From positions 496,001 through 560,000 of the forward strand of contig JAQZBP010000003.1 in NCBI GenBank assembly GCA_029237815.1: 64,000 bases of DNA, written 5' to 3'. A model generated the notes under the pieces. That model was not told the DNA's origin, ran no database searches, and saw only the letters and a list, made by a program, of their open reading frames with translations. The stretch comes from Moraxellaceae bacterium. Its GTDB lineage: Bacteria; Pseudomonadota; Gammaproteobacteria; Pseudomonadales; Moraxellaceae. Within the stretch, counting starts at the first letter, position 1. Every line of letters begins with the position of its first letter. This document shows, one piece after another, positions 8,625-18,100 of this stretch. The translations under genes and the position numbers were made by a program.

Positions 8625-9722
8625 ATGAATGCAGAAACCCGCCTGCCGTCCGAACAACGTATCAACGCGGAAGACGCCGCCCGCAGCCAGCGCATCCGCC
8701 AGGGCATCCTGGAGGCCGGCAACGCCCTGCGCGCCCGCCACCCCTGGCTGGAGCGCCACCAGAACGCCATCGGCATGGGCATTTTCCTGGTCAGCTGCGC
8801 CGCCATCATTGCCACCGCCGTGGCCTATTTCCAGGGCGCCCTCGCCTGGTACGTGGTGATACCGGTCGCCGCCTTCTTCATGTCGCTGCTGCATGAGCTG
8901 GAGCACGACCTGATCCACTCCATGTACTTCCGCAAGAAGAAATTCTGGAACGATTTCATGCTGGCCGGCGTGTGGGTGTTCCGCCCCAGCACCATCAATC
9001 CCTTCGTGCGCCGCCGCCTGCACATCCACCACCACAAGGTCTCGGGCACCGAGTCCGACCTCGAGGAGCGCGGCATCACCAATGGCGTGCCCTGGAGCCT
9101 GAAGCGCCTGGTCATGACCGGCGACAACATGCTGGCCGTGTTCTTGCGCCCCTTCGAGACGCGCAAGATGGTGAAGGCCTTCATCAAGGCGCAGGGCGAC
9201 ATCTCGCCGGAAGAAAAGAAAGCGATCGCACGCGAGAACGTGATGGGCTATTTCCCGCTCGGCAACCTGAACTACCTGATCTGGCACGGCTTCATCGCCT
9301 GGCACGCGAGCGTGTTCCTGCTCGGCCTTGCCGGCGTCACGCTCGCCGTGCCCGCGATGGCCGAGGGCCTGCTCGCCTTCGTGAACTTCTTCGCCGTGAC
9401 GATCTCGGCGCCGAACGCGCTGCGTACCTTCTGCCTGCACTTCGTGAGCTCGAACATGCACTACTACGGCGATGTCGAGAAAGGCAACATCGTGCAGCAG
9501 TGCCAGGTGTGGACGACGCCCTGGGCGATTCCGCTGCACCTGTTCTGCTTCAATTTCGCGGGCACGCATGCCATCCACCACTTTGTCGTGCGTGATCCGT
9601 TCTATATCCGCCAGTGGATTGCCCCCGGCCTCTACCCGCTGCTGCGCGAGAACGGCGTGCGCTTCAACGACTTCGGCACCTTCCGGCGCGCCAACCGCAT
9701 GAACGAGGCGGTCGCCGCCTGA
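8625..9722 (+). CDS. Membrane fatty-acid desaturase-fold enzyme
   Basis: 365 residues with four or so membrane helices and the three histidine clusters of integral-membrane diiron desaturases/hydroxylases: HELEHDLIH near residues 88-96, HIHHHK near 132-137, and HAIHHF near 310-315. These bind the two irons used for O2-dependent C-H oxidation of acyl chains, alkanes or related substrates. Electrons would come from a separate donor, which is not in this window. The helix pair between residues 48 and 88 and that near 210-250 fit the family. The start has a nearby AAAAGGAGG ribosome binding site. It is divergent from an AraC regulator and followed by a strong terminator, so it is a one-gene unit. 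The substrate cannot be told from sequence. Confidence 0.85.
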   Translation: MNAETRLPSEQRINAEDAARSQRIRQGILEAGNALRARHPWLERHQNAIGMGIFLVSCAAIIATAVAYFQGALAWYVVIPVAAFFMSLLHELEHDLIHSMYFRKKKFWNDFMLAGVWVFRPSTINPFVRRRLHIHHHKVSGTESDLEERGITNGVPWSLKRLVMTGDNMLAVFLRPFETRKMVKAFIKAQGDISPEEKKAIARENVMGYFPLGNLNYLIWHGFIAWHASVFLLGLAGVTLAVPAMAEGLLAFVNFFAVTISAPNALRTFCLHFVSSNMHYYGDVEKGNIVQQCQVWTTPWAIPLHLFCFNFAGTHAIHHFVVRDPFYIRQWIAPGLYPLLRENGVRFNDFGTFRRANRMNEAVAA

Positions 9723-9751
9723 CCCGGATAGCCCGACTGCTTGGCTTAAGC

Positions 9752-9779
9752 AAAGGCCCGCGAGTGCGGGCCTTTTTTT
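9752..9779 (+). terminator. Intrinsic terminator of the desaturase gene
   Basis: GGCCCGC stem, GAGT loop, GCGGGCC stem, then seven T. It lies 30 bases after the stop codon. Confidence 0.92.
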
Positions 9780-9963
9780 ATGGCGGGGGTTCTACGTCGC
9801 CAGTGTTCCGCAACGCTGCTGCGTTGGCGTTATTCAGGGCATGCGCTGTGGCGCGCGATGGGCTTCGTAGGGCGCCGCCATGGGCGGCACGCGGCCGTCG
9901 ATCACCCGTGGCGGGCCGTGCCGGGCGGCCTGCCGTGGTCCCCGCCTCTGCGGGAAACCAGCC

Positions 9964-12900
9964 TCAGAGCTTGCCGACCAGGTTGAGGAAGAATCCCTGG
10001 TGGTCGTAGCTGAGATCCGTGAGGTCATCCGAGAAGGAGCTGAAGTTGTAGCCGGCGCCGAACTTCACGTGTTCGTTCAAGTGACGGTAGCCCGCGACCA
10101 GTACGCCGCTGCGGCGGTCGCCGGCATCCGGCAGGTCGAGCTGGCGGGCTTCCAGGGTGGCGTCCCAGTGGCGCATGACATGCCAGTCGGCGCGCACGAT
10201 GCCGAGGGTGGCGCGGCTGTCGAAGAAGGTGGGGTTGGCGCGGTCCTGGCTGACCTGGCCGAGGCGGTAGGCGATCTTGCCGCCCACGCTCCAGCGTGCC
10301 GTGAGGTCGTAGAGCGAGTCCACCGAGAACACATGGCTTTTCTGGATGAACTCGGCCGCGGTGTTGGCGATGGTCACCTGGTCCGCCGTCGGCAGGTTGT
10401 AGAAGTAGGTGTACTTCGCCAGCGCGTTGAGGCGGTCGTGGCTGACCGGGCGGAAGCCGTAGCCGGCCACGGCCTCGATGAAGCGGCCATCGTAGAACTC
10501 GCCGAGCGAACTCTGGCTGTCCGAGTAGTTGAGCTTGCCGATGAAGCGCCAGTCCGGCGTGAACTGGTATTTCAGGCTGTTCTTGGTGAGCCAGGTCTGG
10601 CGCTCGGCGGTGCTCAAGTCGGGCTGCTGCAGGTTGTCCGTGCGCCATTCCAGCACGCTGGCGAACTTCACGGCAGCGAAGGCGTAGCCCAGCTTCAGGC
10701 CCAGCGCCTGGCGCTCCAGCTCGGCGCCGGTCTGGTTGTCGCGCAGGGTGCCGAAATCTAGGCTGGCGCCGTAGTTCCAACGGTCGTTGGGCGCGAGGTC
10801 GATGCCGGTGGCGTGGGTGAGGCCGGTGGGCACGTCGCCGTGCGTGTAGCGCTCCTCCAGGTAGACGCTGGTGGTGTCGGACCAGTGCGAGCGCACGCCG
10901 GAGGCGAGGTTGCCGCGCTGGGCGCGCACGCCGTTGTCGCTGCGCTCATTCTCGAGGGCGTAGTTGAGGTAGACGTTGCTGCGGTCGGTGACCAGGTACT
11001 CGGTGCCGACCTTGGCGCCCGTGCCCATGTCGCCGGAAGAGGCCTCGGCGCTGGTCTTGAAGCGGTCGGTGACGCGCCAGGCGCCGCCGGCGCCGACGCG
11101 GCCGTTGTCGTCCTGGTTGCCGCTGACTTCGATGGTGTCCTGCACATAGCCGTAGGCGGTCCAGCGGCCCTTGGAGTCGTAGGCGGCGCGCAGCACGGCG
11201 TCGGTGCGCTCGCCCTCCACCTGCGTCAGCGGCACCAGCGGCGAGTGGTCCTCGCGGCTTTCCTGGCGCAGGCCGGAGCTCAGCTGCCAGCGTTCGGTCA
11301 GGCGGTAATCCACATTCAGTTCGGCCGCCTCGGTGTCGAGGCCCTGCACCTGGGTCTTGCTGTCCAGCTTGGCGCGCACATCGACGCGCGCGGTCACCGG
11401 CACGGCGACGGTGGCGCCGACCTGCTCGGTTTCCTTGCCGGTGATGAGGCCCGGCGCGGCATAGCCCGCCTCCACCGTCTGCTGGTAGACGGTCAGCTTG
11501 CCGTCCACGCTGGGGAAGAAATCGCGGAAGCCGAGGCTGGCGTCGAAGCGCGAAGCGCCGGCGCTGAGCTGCTCCTCAAAGCCGGGCAGCGCGCCTGTGC
11601 TGGCCGCGCCGAAATTGAAGCCGCCGTCGTTGGACAGGAAGGCGGAGGCGCCCGCGCCTTCGCTCTCCGACAGCTCGGCCTTGAACCAGGTGTCGGCACT
11701 CTTGCGCAGGGTGATGTCGCCGGCGCCCAGGCGGTTGGCGTTGCCGGGCTCGCTGCTGTCGTTCGCGGTCAGGCCGACCTTCAGGAAGTCGCCCACCCAG
11801 TAGTGGGCCCGGCCGCCGGCGGACAGGTTGCCGACCTCATCGAAGTTCGTGGAGTACTCGTAGCGGGTGACGAGATAGACCTCGTTGCCGCCGCCCGCCT
11901 CGCTGGACACCAGCAGGCCGTCCGCGCTCACCGGCGAGAGCGGCTCGGTGAGCATGACGCGGCCTTGCAGGTAGTCGATGTCGTAGTCCAGCGCGGGGGT
12001 CAGGTTCTTTACCGCGAGCACGAGGCCGGAGACCTTGTCGCGCACTTCGATGCGCACGCGCTCGGAGCCGGTCAGCAGGTCCTGGTGGCGCAGGTAATAG
12101 ACCGAGCCGCCGGTGCCGCGGAATTCGTCGCGGCCGGCCACGGTGCCGGGATCGGCGACGAAGCCGTCGATGGCGAAGCGCTTTTCGCCGAAGGAGGTGG
12201 TGGCGTCGGTCTCGTAGTGGGCGTTGCCGCCGTAGAGGTTGCGGTCGACATGGGCCAGGGAGTTGTCGGTGTAGGCGACGCGGAAGTTGCCCCAGAGGCC
12301 GTAGTCGTCGTCGCGCTTCAGCTTCAGGTAGAACTTGCCGAGGGTGGGGGCGCCCTCCTCCACCGTGCTGTCGTCGCCGAAGGTCGGGTAGGCGTAGTCG
12401 GGGTCGATGCGGCGGAAGAGCGCATCCGGCGACTTCTGCATGAAGTTGCTGAACAGGTCCTCGACCGGGCCGTCCAGGGTGTCGGCGCTGGCGGTGAGCT
12501 GCCAGTCGCGGCCGAACTTGCCCTGCGTGAAGAAGGCCAGGCGGCCGTCCACGCTGAGGTCGTTGTCGTAGTGCGCGCTGTCGTTGGTGACGAGCGCCGC
12601 GGGACCGCTGGTGTCGTTGAGCGAGGCGGTGAGATCGGCGATGGCAACATAAAACCAGTCGCTCTTCTGGAGCTCGAGGTCGCGCAGGAAGAGGTCGCCG
12701 TTGCCGGCGTCATCCAGCACCGCCACTTCCACGGTGTGCAGGCCGGCGGGCAGCACTTCCTCCACCACGAACTCGCCGCTCGCCGCCACCGGGACCGCGC
12801 GGCCGGCGACAAAGACATGGCGGCCGGCGGGAATGCGCGTGCCGTGGACGCGGATGGTGCCGCCGTTCAGGGGGATGTCCTGGCGGGCCAGGCGGTTCTC

Positions 12901-15177
12901 GCCGTAGCCGACCAGCAATTCCGTTTCGGCATCGGCGGTAAGCGTTTTCGCATCGACGCGATCCAGCACCCAGAGCGCCTGGGCGGCGGTTTCATCATAG
13001 CGGCCGGCCTTGTCGTAGACGCGCAGCAGGTACTGCAGCTCGCGGCCCGGCGCCTGGTAGCGGTCGAAGGTGGCGAGCCATTCCGCGCGGCCCTTGGCAT
13101 CGACCGGCACCACGGCCAGCGGCGTGTCGCGCAGGGATTTTCCGGCCTCGAAGACGCGGATCTCGGCCCGGTCGATAAAGGCGGGATAGTTGCTGTAGAC
13201 GCGGAACTGCACACGATTGTCGGCGGCGTCGGTGGCGGGGTCGTCCTGGTAGCGCACGCTGGCCGGCCAGGCGGTGGCGTTCAGGCGCGGCTTCAGGTTG
13301 AGGTTGTCGAACTTGAACTGGACGTCGGCCTTCTCGAGGGCGACGTCGGTGCAGCGCTGCACGTCGGGCGAGCCCTTGTTCGGGTCGTCGATGGGCCGGC
13401 CGTCCACCGTGATGCGCATCAGGTTGAGCGCATAGGGGTTGACCGGCGTGATCTCGCGGGTCAGGCGCTGGATGTCCATGGCGTCGAGGTCGTCCATGGC
13501 GGCGAGCTCGTCGTACACCACCTGCACTTCCACGCGGGCGATGGCGCTTTCCACGAAGCCGGCATTGACCACGTCGTCGGTCTGCACATAACCGCGGCCT
13601 TCGGATTCCACCTGCGCGTCGGTGAGCCCCAGGGCCGGCTGCACCCGTTCCAGCACGCGCCGGGCACGCGCGCTGGAAAGGCCGATGTCGTCGCCATAGA
13701 CCATGGCAGTGCGGCGATCGAGGCGCTCGTTGGGCGTGTAGCCGATGAAGCGCAGGCGGACATTGGTGCGGTCCTTCACTTCGGCAAGGATGCCGCGCAG
13801 GCGCTCGAGGTAATCGGCCACCACCTGCGGCTGGCCGTTGTCGAAAAGCACGGGCTTCAGCGGGCCGGAAGGCGGCGTGTAGACGCGGGTGACGGTTTCG
13901 GCGGCGGCGGCTTCCGGGCAGAGCTGGGGCTCGTCCGGCAATTCCTGCAACAGGTCGTCGTACCAGAACTCGACTTCGACGCGGCGGTTGAGGGCACGGC
14001 CTGATTCCGCGTCATTGACGGCGATGGGATTGGCGCTGCCGCGGCCGTCGCTGTCGATCATGGCGGTGGGCAGCTTGAGCGCGTCCTGCAGGGCCAGCAC
14101 GGCACGGCGGGCGCGCGCCCGCGACAGGCCGACATGGTTGCCGTAGATGCGCGCGTCGCGCTCGGCGAGCGGCGCGTCGTCGGTGTAGCCGATCAGCTTC
14201 ACCACCACGTTCTGCTTGTCACCCAGGTGGTTCAGCGCCTGCAGCACCTGGGTGCGGAAAGCCTCCGGCACCTGTGCCGACTCCTCGCTGAAATGCAGCG
14301 GCGGCACCAGGTTCTTCACGCGGGTGCGGCGCGCGTGGCCCTCCTTGTAGGTCAGCTTGCAGACCGTCTCGACGCGGCAGACCTTGATGCGGTTGAGCTG
14401 CTCGGTGACGACCACCTGCTTCTCGACGGTCTTCTCCTCGATCTCGTCGTACCAGACCTGCACTTCCACGCGGCGGTTGCGCGCCTTGCCCGCCTCGGTG
14501 GCGTTGCTGGCGATGGGCTGGGCCTCGCCCATGCCTTCATAGGCAATCGACTCCGGCGGCAGCCCGAGCGCCTGCTGGAAGAATTCCGCGGCGGTGCCGG
14601 CACGTTCGCGGGAGAGACCGACGTTGTCGCCGAAGCGCGCTTTCAGCGCGGCGCGCAGGCGCGCGTTGTCGGAGTGCCCCACGAAATGCAGGCGCACGTT
14701 GCGGCGGCCCTTCATGCGGGCGAGCACGTCGCGCAGCAGGCCGACATAGCTCTCGGGAATGGCGGCGGCGCCGGAGCCGTAATGGATGGGCGGCACGACA
14801 TTGGCCAGCTTGATGGTCTTCACCACCTGCTCCTGCACCTGCTGCGTCTCGATGCGGTCGCCGCGGTTCTGCTGGTACAGGCTCTCGTCCTGCTGCCAGC
14901 GCGAGGGCTCGATATAGAGCGGCAACTGGCGCTCGACGGCGGCGCCGAGCGGCGCAGTTTCGCGCAGCGGCGCGGGAAGCTCGACAGCATCGGCGGGCGT
15001 CGGGGTAGCCGCGCCTGACGGCGTTGCCGCTTGCGCCGCGCCCGATGCCAGCACCACGGCGAGCGCGAGCGCCGTCAGCGTGGTGGCAGCGACGCCCGGG
15101 CGCGTGGCCGGACGGTGGCCCGTCACGCGCTCATCACGCGCGGGCCCGGATTGCGGCAGCTCGTTGCGCCGGATCAT
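9964..15177 (-). CDS. Giant outer-membrane protein with three OmpA-like domains and a predicted C-terminal barrel
   Basis: 1737 residues. A signal peptide lies near residues 28-51 (VLASGAAQAA), after an Arg-rich start. Three OmpA_C-like peptidoglycan-binding domains follow at about 125-240, 289-400 and 442-553. Each ends in the NRRVEV-type motif; the third has lost the NRR (ARVEVQVVYD). Next come beta-sandwich-like segments to about 830, then an 850-residue tail of alternating strands with many Tyr/Trp/Asp turns, ending FFLNLVGKL, which reads as a large outer-membrane barrel. A barrel carrying three cell-wall-binding domains at its N-terminus would fix a surface structure to both the outer membrane and the murein. 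Its ATG overlaps the stop of the upstream giant gene by four bases (ATGA), so translation is coupled and the two products are probably made in ratio and act together. No T-tracted terminator was found downstream. Confidence 0.85.
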   Translation of the reverse strand: MIRRNELPQSGPARDERVTGHRPATRPGVAATTLTALALAVVLASGAAQAATPSGAATPTPADAVELPAPLRETAPLGAAVERQLPLYIEPSRWQQDESLYQQNRGDRIETQQVQEQVVKTIKLANVVPPIHYGSGAAAIPESYVGLLRDVLARMKGRRNVRLHFVGHSDNARLRAALKARFGDNVGLSRERAGTAAEFFQQALGLPPESIAYEGMGEAQPIASNATEAGKARNRRVEVQVWYDEIEEKTVEKQVVVTEQLNRIKVCRVETVCKLTYKEGHARRTRVKNLVPPLHFSEESAQVPEAFRTQVLQALNHLGDKQNVVVKLIGYTDDAPLAERDARIYGNHVGLSRARARRAVLALQDALKLPTAMIDSDGRGSANPIAVNDAESGRALNRRVEVEFWYDDLLQELPDEPQLCPEAAAAETVTRVYTPPSGPLKPVLFDNGQPQVVADYLERLRGILAEVKDRTNVRLRFIGYTPNERLDRRTAMVYGDDIGLSSARARRVLERVQPALGLTDAQVESEGRGYVQTDDVVNAGFVESAIARVEVQVVYDELAAMDDLDAMDIQRLTREITPVNPYALNLMRITVDGRPIDDPNKGSPDVQRCTDVALEKADVQFKFDNLNLKPRLNATAWPASVRYQDDPATDAADNRVQFRVYSNYPAFIDRAEIRVFEAGKSLRDTPLAVVPVDAKGRAEWLATFDRYQAPGRELQYLLRVYDKAGRYDETAAQALWVLDRVDAKTLTADAETELLVGYGENRLARQDIPLNGGTIRVHGTRIPAGRHVFVAGRAVPVAASGEFVVEEVLPAGLHTVEVAVLDDAGNGDLFLRDLELQKSDWFYVAIADLTASLNDTSGPAALVTNDSAHYDNDLSVDGRLAFFTQGKFGRDWQLTASADTLDGPVEDLFSNFMQKSPDALFRRIDPDYAYPTFGDDSTVEEGAPTLGKFYLKLKRDDDYGLWGNFRVAYTDNSLAHVDRNLYGGNAHYETDATTSFGEKRFAIDGFVADPGTVAGRDEFRGTGGSVYYLRHQDLLTGSERVRIEVRDKVSGLVLAVKNLTPALDYDIDYLQGRVMLTEPLSPVSADGLLVSSEAGGGNEVYLVTRYEYSTNFDEVGNLSAGGRAHYWVGDFLKVGLTANDSSEPGNANRLGAGDITLRKSADTWFKAELSESEGAGASAFLSNDGGFNFGAASTGALPGFEEQLSAGASRFDASLGFRDFFPSVDGKLTVYQQTVEAGYAAPGLITGKETEQVGATVAVPVTARVDVRAKLDSKTQVQGLDTEAAELNVDYRLTERWQLSSGLRQESREDHSPLVPLTQVEGERTDAVLRAAYDSKGRWTAYGYVQDTIEVSGNQDDNGRVGAGGAWRVTDRFKTSAEASSGDMGTGAKVGTEYLVTDRSNVYLNYALENERSDNGVRAQRGNLASGVRSHWSDTTSVYLEERYTHGDVPTGLTHATGIDLAPNDRWNYGASLDFGTLRDNQTGAELERQALGLKLGYAFAAVKFASVLEWRTDNLQQPDLSTAERQTWLTKNSLKYQFTPDWRFIGKLNYSDSQSSLGEFYDGRFIEAVAGYGFRPVSHDRLNALAKYTYFYNLPTADQVTIANTAAEFIQKSHVFSVDSLYDLTARWSVGGKIAYRLGQVSQDRANPTFFDSRATLGIVRADWHVMRHWDATLEARQLDLPDAGDRRSGVLVAGYRHLNEHVKFGAGYNFSSFSDDLTDLSYDHQGFFLNLVGKL

Positions 15178-18100
15178 TTCGCGACCCTCCTCACAGGAGG
15201 CGCGCCCGTGCGCCAGAACACTTCCGTTTCAATGGTCAGCTCGTAGGGTGTGCCGGCCTCGGCCCAGCGCTTCGCCATCTCCGCCTTGACGGCGGCCAGG
15301 CGTTGCGCCACCAGCGCCGCGTCCTCGGTCTCGGCCATGTAGGCCAGGCGCAGCACGGCAGGCCCCTGGCGCAGCGTGTCGAGCAGCAGCGGCAGGCGCG
15401 TCGTCCATTGCAGGCGCAGCGTGCTGCGGCCCGGCTCGAACACGCCGTTGGCGATGTCGAGGCGCACCAGCTTGTGCAGGGCGGCGCCGAAGTTGAATTT
15501 CGCCATGTGGCCGCGCGTGGCGCGCTGCACCAGCGGATTCTCCGTACTGACGCGGTAGCCGCTGGGCAGCGAGCGGTCGTCCAGCTTCACGATGAAGTTG
15601 GCGCCACGGTTTTCATCCGGCAGCACGGCGCAGGTGAAGTGGTAGCGGCCGAAGGCGTCGGTGGTGCCGATAAGGCCGCGCGCGGTGACCACGCGCACGC
15701 CCGGCAGGCCCGCCTCGCCCTTGTCCTGCACGCCGTTCAGGTTGGCGTCGTCGAAGACCTTGCCGATGACGTCGGTGCAATCGAAGACGGGATCCGGCAC
15801 CACGCGCACCGTGGCCTTCGCCTCGCCCGAGGCAGCGCCGCCGGTAACGGTGTTGAACACCTGGGCGCGATTGACGTACTCGCCCTCGCCCACGCCGGCG
15901 CCGACGATCATGAGCAGCTTCAGCACATGCTCCTCGCCGGCCTTGAGCGTGACGCCATCCCAGGCGAGCTCGCGGTTGTCGCGCACCGGCTCGCGCGCCA
16001 CGCCGTCGAGGCGCGCGGAGCCGGCGACGTACTTGAAGCCCGCCGGGAAGCGGTCGGCGATGCGCATATCGGCCAGCGGCACCGGCAGCGCGCTGCGCAC
16101 GCGGATCACATAGGGCACGAGCTGGCCTCGGCTCACGTTGACGAGCGCGGACACCTTGCTGATGGAGACGGCGTCGTTCAGGCGCGGGTCCAGCGGCAGG
16201 TGGTTGTTGAAGAGCTGGCTGTCGCCCGGCACTGCGCCGTTGGCGAGCGTCACGTGCAGGTAGTGGCGGGTGCCGGCGCCGGCCGGCACGCCGAGCGCGG
16301 GCGCCTGTTCGGAGGCCTGCGCCTCGCATTCGTTCGCGGTGGCGGGCACCGCGTCATCGGCGCTGCCCGGGCAGGACGGCACGGCGAAGGCGGCCGTGGT
16401 GGCGTCGGTGGTCGCCGGAATCAGGCGCGAGGGCCCGACGACATAGCCGCGCGCCGGCGGCGTCACATCGATGCGGTAGTCGCCGCCGGCCGGGCAGGAG
16501 GCGTCGCTGAAGTTGAGGTCGAACTTGTAGTAGCCAAGCGTCGTGGTGACCTGGTTCTGCTGCGCCGGATCGTCGAAGCAGCTGCTGGCGACCGGCAGGC
16601 CGCTGCCGGCGGCGACCAGGGTCAGCGTGGCGCCGGCCACCGGCGCGCGCAGGATGGCGTCGTAGACGACGCCGTTCGGATCGATGGGCAGGTTGAGGTC
16701 CTGCAGGCTGCTGCCGCCCGCCGCCGCGATGCCGAAGATGCGCTGCAGGCCGTTGCCGAAGGCGGAATCAGCGAGGCCGAGCAGCGCCGTGGCAGCGCCC
16801 GCGCCGGGCGCGCGGAAGCGGATCTCGTACTGGTCCGCCGCCGTGGTGGCGGGCGCCAGGCCGCTGAAGCGGTAGAGGCCGCCGGCATCGGTCTGCGTGC
16901 TGCCGAGGCGCGATGCGCCGCGGTAGAGCTCGACGGTCCAGCCGGCCAGGTCGCGCTCGCCGCTGTCGTGGGCGTTGCTGAAGTTGGCGTCGTGCCAGAC
17001 ATGCCCGTTCAGCGTGACGGTGCCGGGAATGCCGCCGGTGGCGATGGTGACGGTGCTCAGGGCGCTCAGCGTCGGCGTGTTCCAGCGCACTTCGCCGGTA
17101 TTGGTCAGCGTGGTGCCCTGCGGCACGGCGCTGTCGACGAGTACACGGAAACGCAGCGTCGCGGTCGCGCCCGGCGCGAGCGTGCCGAAGGCCGCCGCGT
17201 AGTCACCGCTCAGCAGCGGCGCGCTGTAGCTGATGCCCGCGGTGCCGCCGTTCAGCGTGGCGGAACCGGCGACATAGCTCGCCTGGCCGGCGAGCGCGGA
17301 CAGGTCGTCCTGCAGCAGGACCTGCGTGGCCGGCACCGAGCCGGTGTTGGTCACGCGCACGGTGTACTCGAGCAGGCCGCCGGCGGCGGCGAAACCACCG
17401 CCCACCACGCTGACCTCTTTCACGATGGCGAGCTGCTGGCCGCTGCCCACCACGATCGTGGTGGGCTGGTCGCCGTTGGTGTCGATGCCGTCGGCGTCGG
17501 TGGCCTCCACCGGCAGCTCGGTGCTGTCGACGAAGCCCTGGTTGCTGATCACGGTGGCGGCGGCGACACCGGCGTTCACCTGCACATCGAACACCACCAC
17601 GGCGCTGGCGTTGCCGGCCACGGTGCCGCTGGCGGCCGCCGGCGAATTGACGGCGATGCCGGCCGCGAGCGGCGAGCCGCCGCCGGCATCGGCCACCGCC
17701 GCGCCGTTCAGCGTGGTGGAGCTGGCGACATAGGTCGTGTCGGCGGGCACGGCGTCGGTGAACGTCACGCCGGTCGCGGGCACCGCATTGCCGTTGCGCA
17801 GCGTGATCGTGTAGCGCAGCACGTCGCCCGGATCCGCCACGCCGGGCGAGCCGTTGTCGACGGCGATGGCGACGGTCTTCTGGGCATCGAGCAGCGGCAG
17901 AAAGCCGACGATGTCGCGCGTCGGGTCCGCCGCGACCGGCGTGGCCGGATCGTCGGAGAGCTGCTCGGGGAAGCTGCCGCTGCCGGCGCCCGCGCCCGTC
18001 ACGACGCCCTGGTTGGCGAGAATGGTGCCGCCCAGGGTGTCGGCGTTCACGCGCACCTGGAAAGTCACGGTGGCGAGGCTCGCCGCCGTTGCCGCCGGAT

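Noticed and set aside
9781-9963. Possible terminator for the OmpA/barrel gene
   Set aside because: Only a short CCCGC-GCGGG hairpin with no T run was found; not enough to call.
10813-14004. A 1063-codon plus-strand frame
   Set aside because: Antisense of the OmpA/barrel gene with Ala/Val/Gly/His-rich shadow composition.
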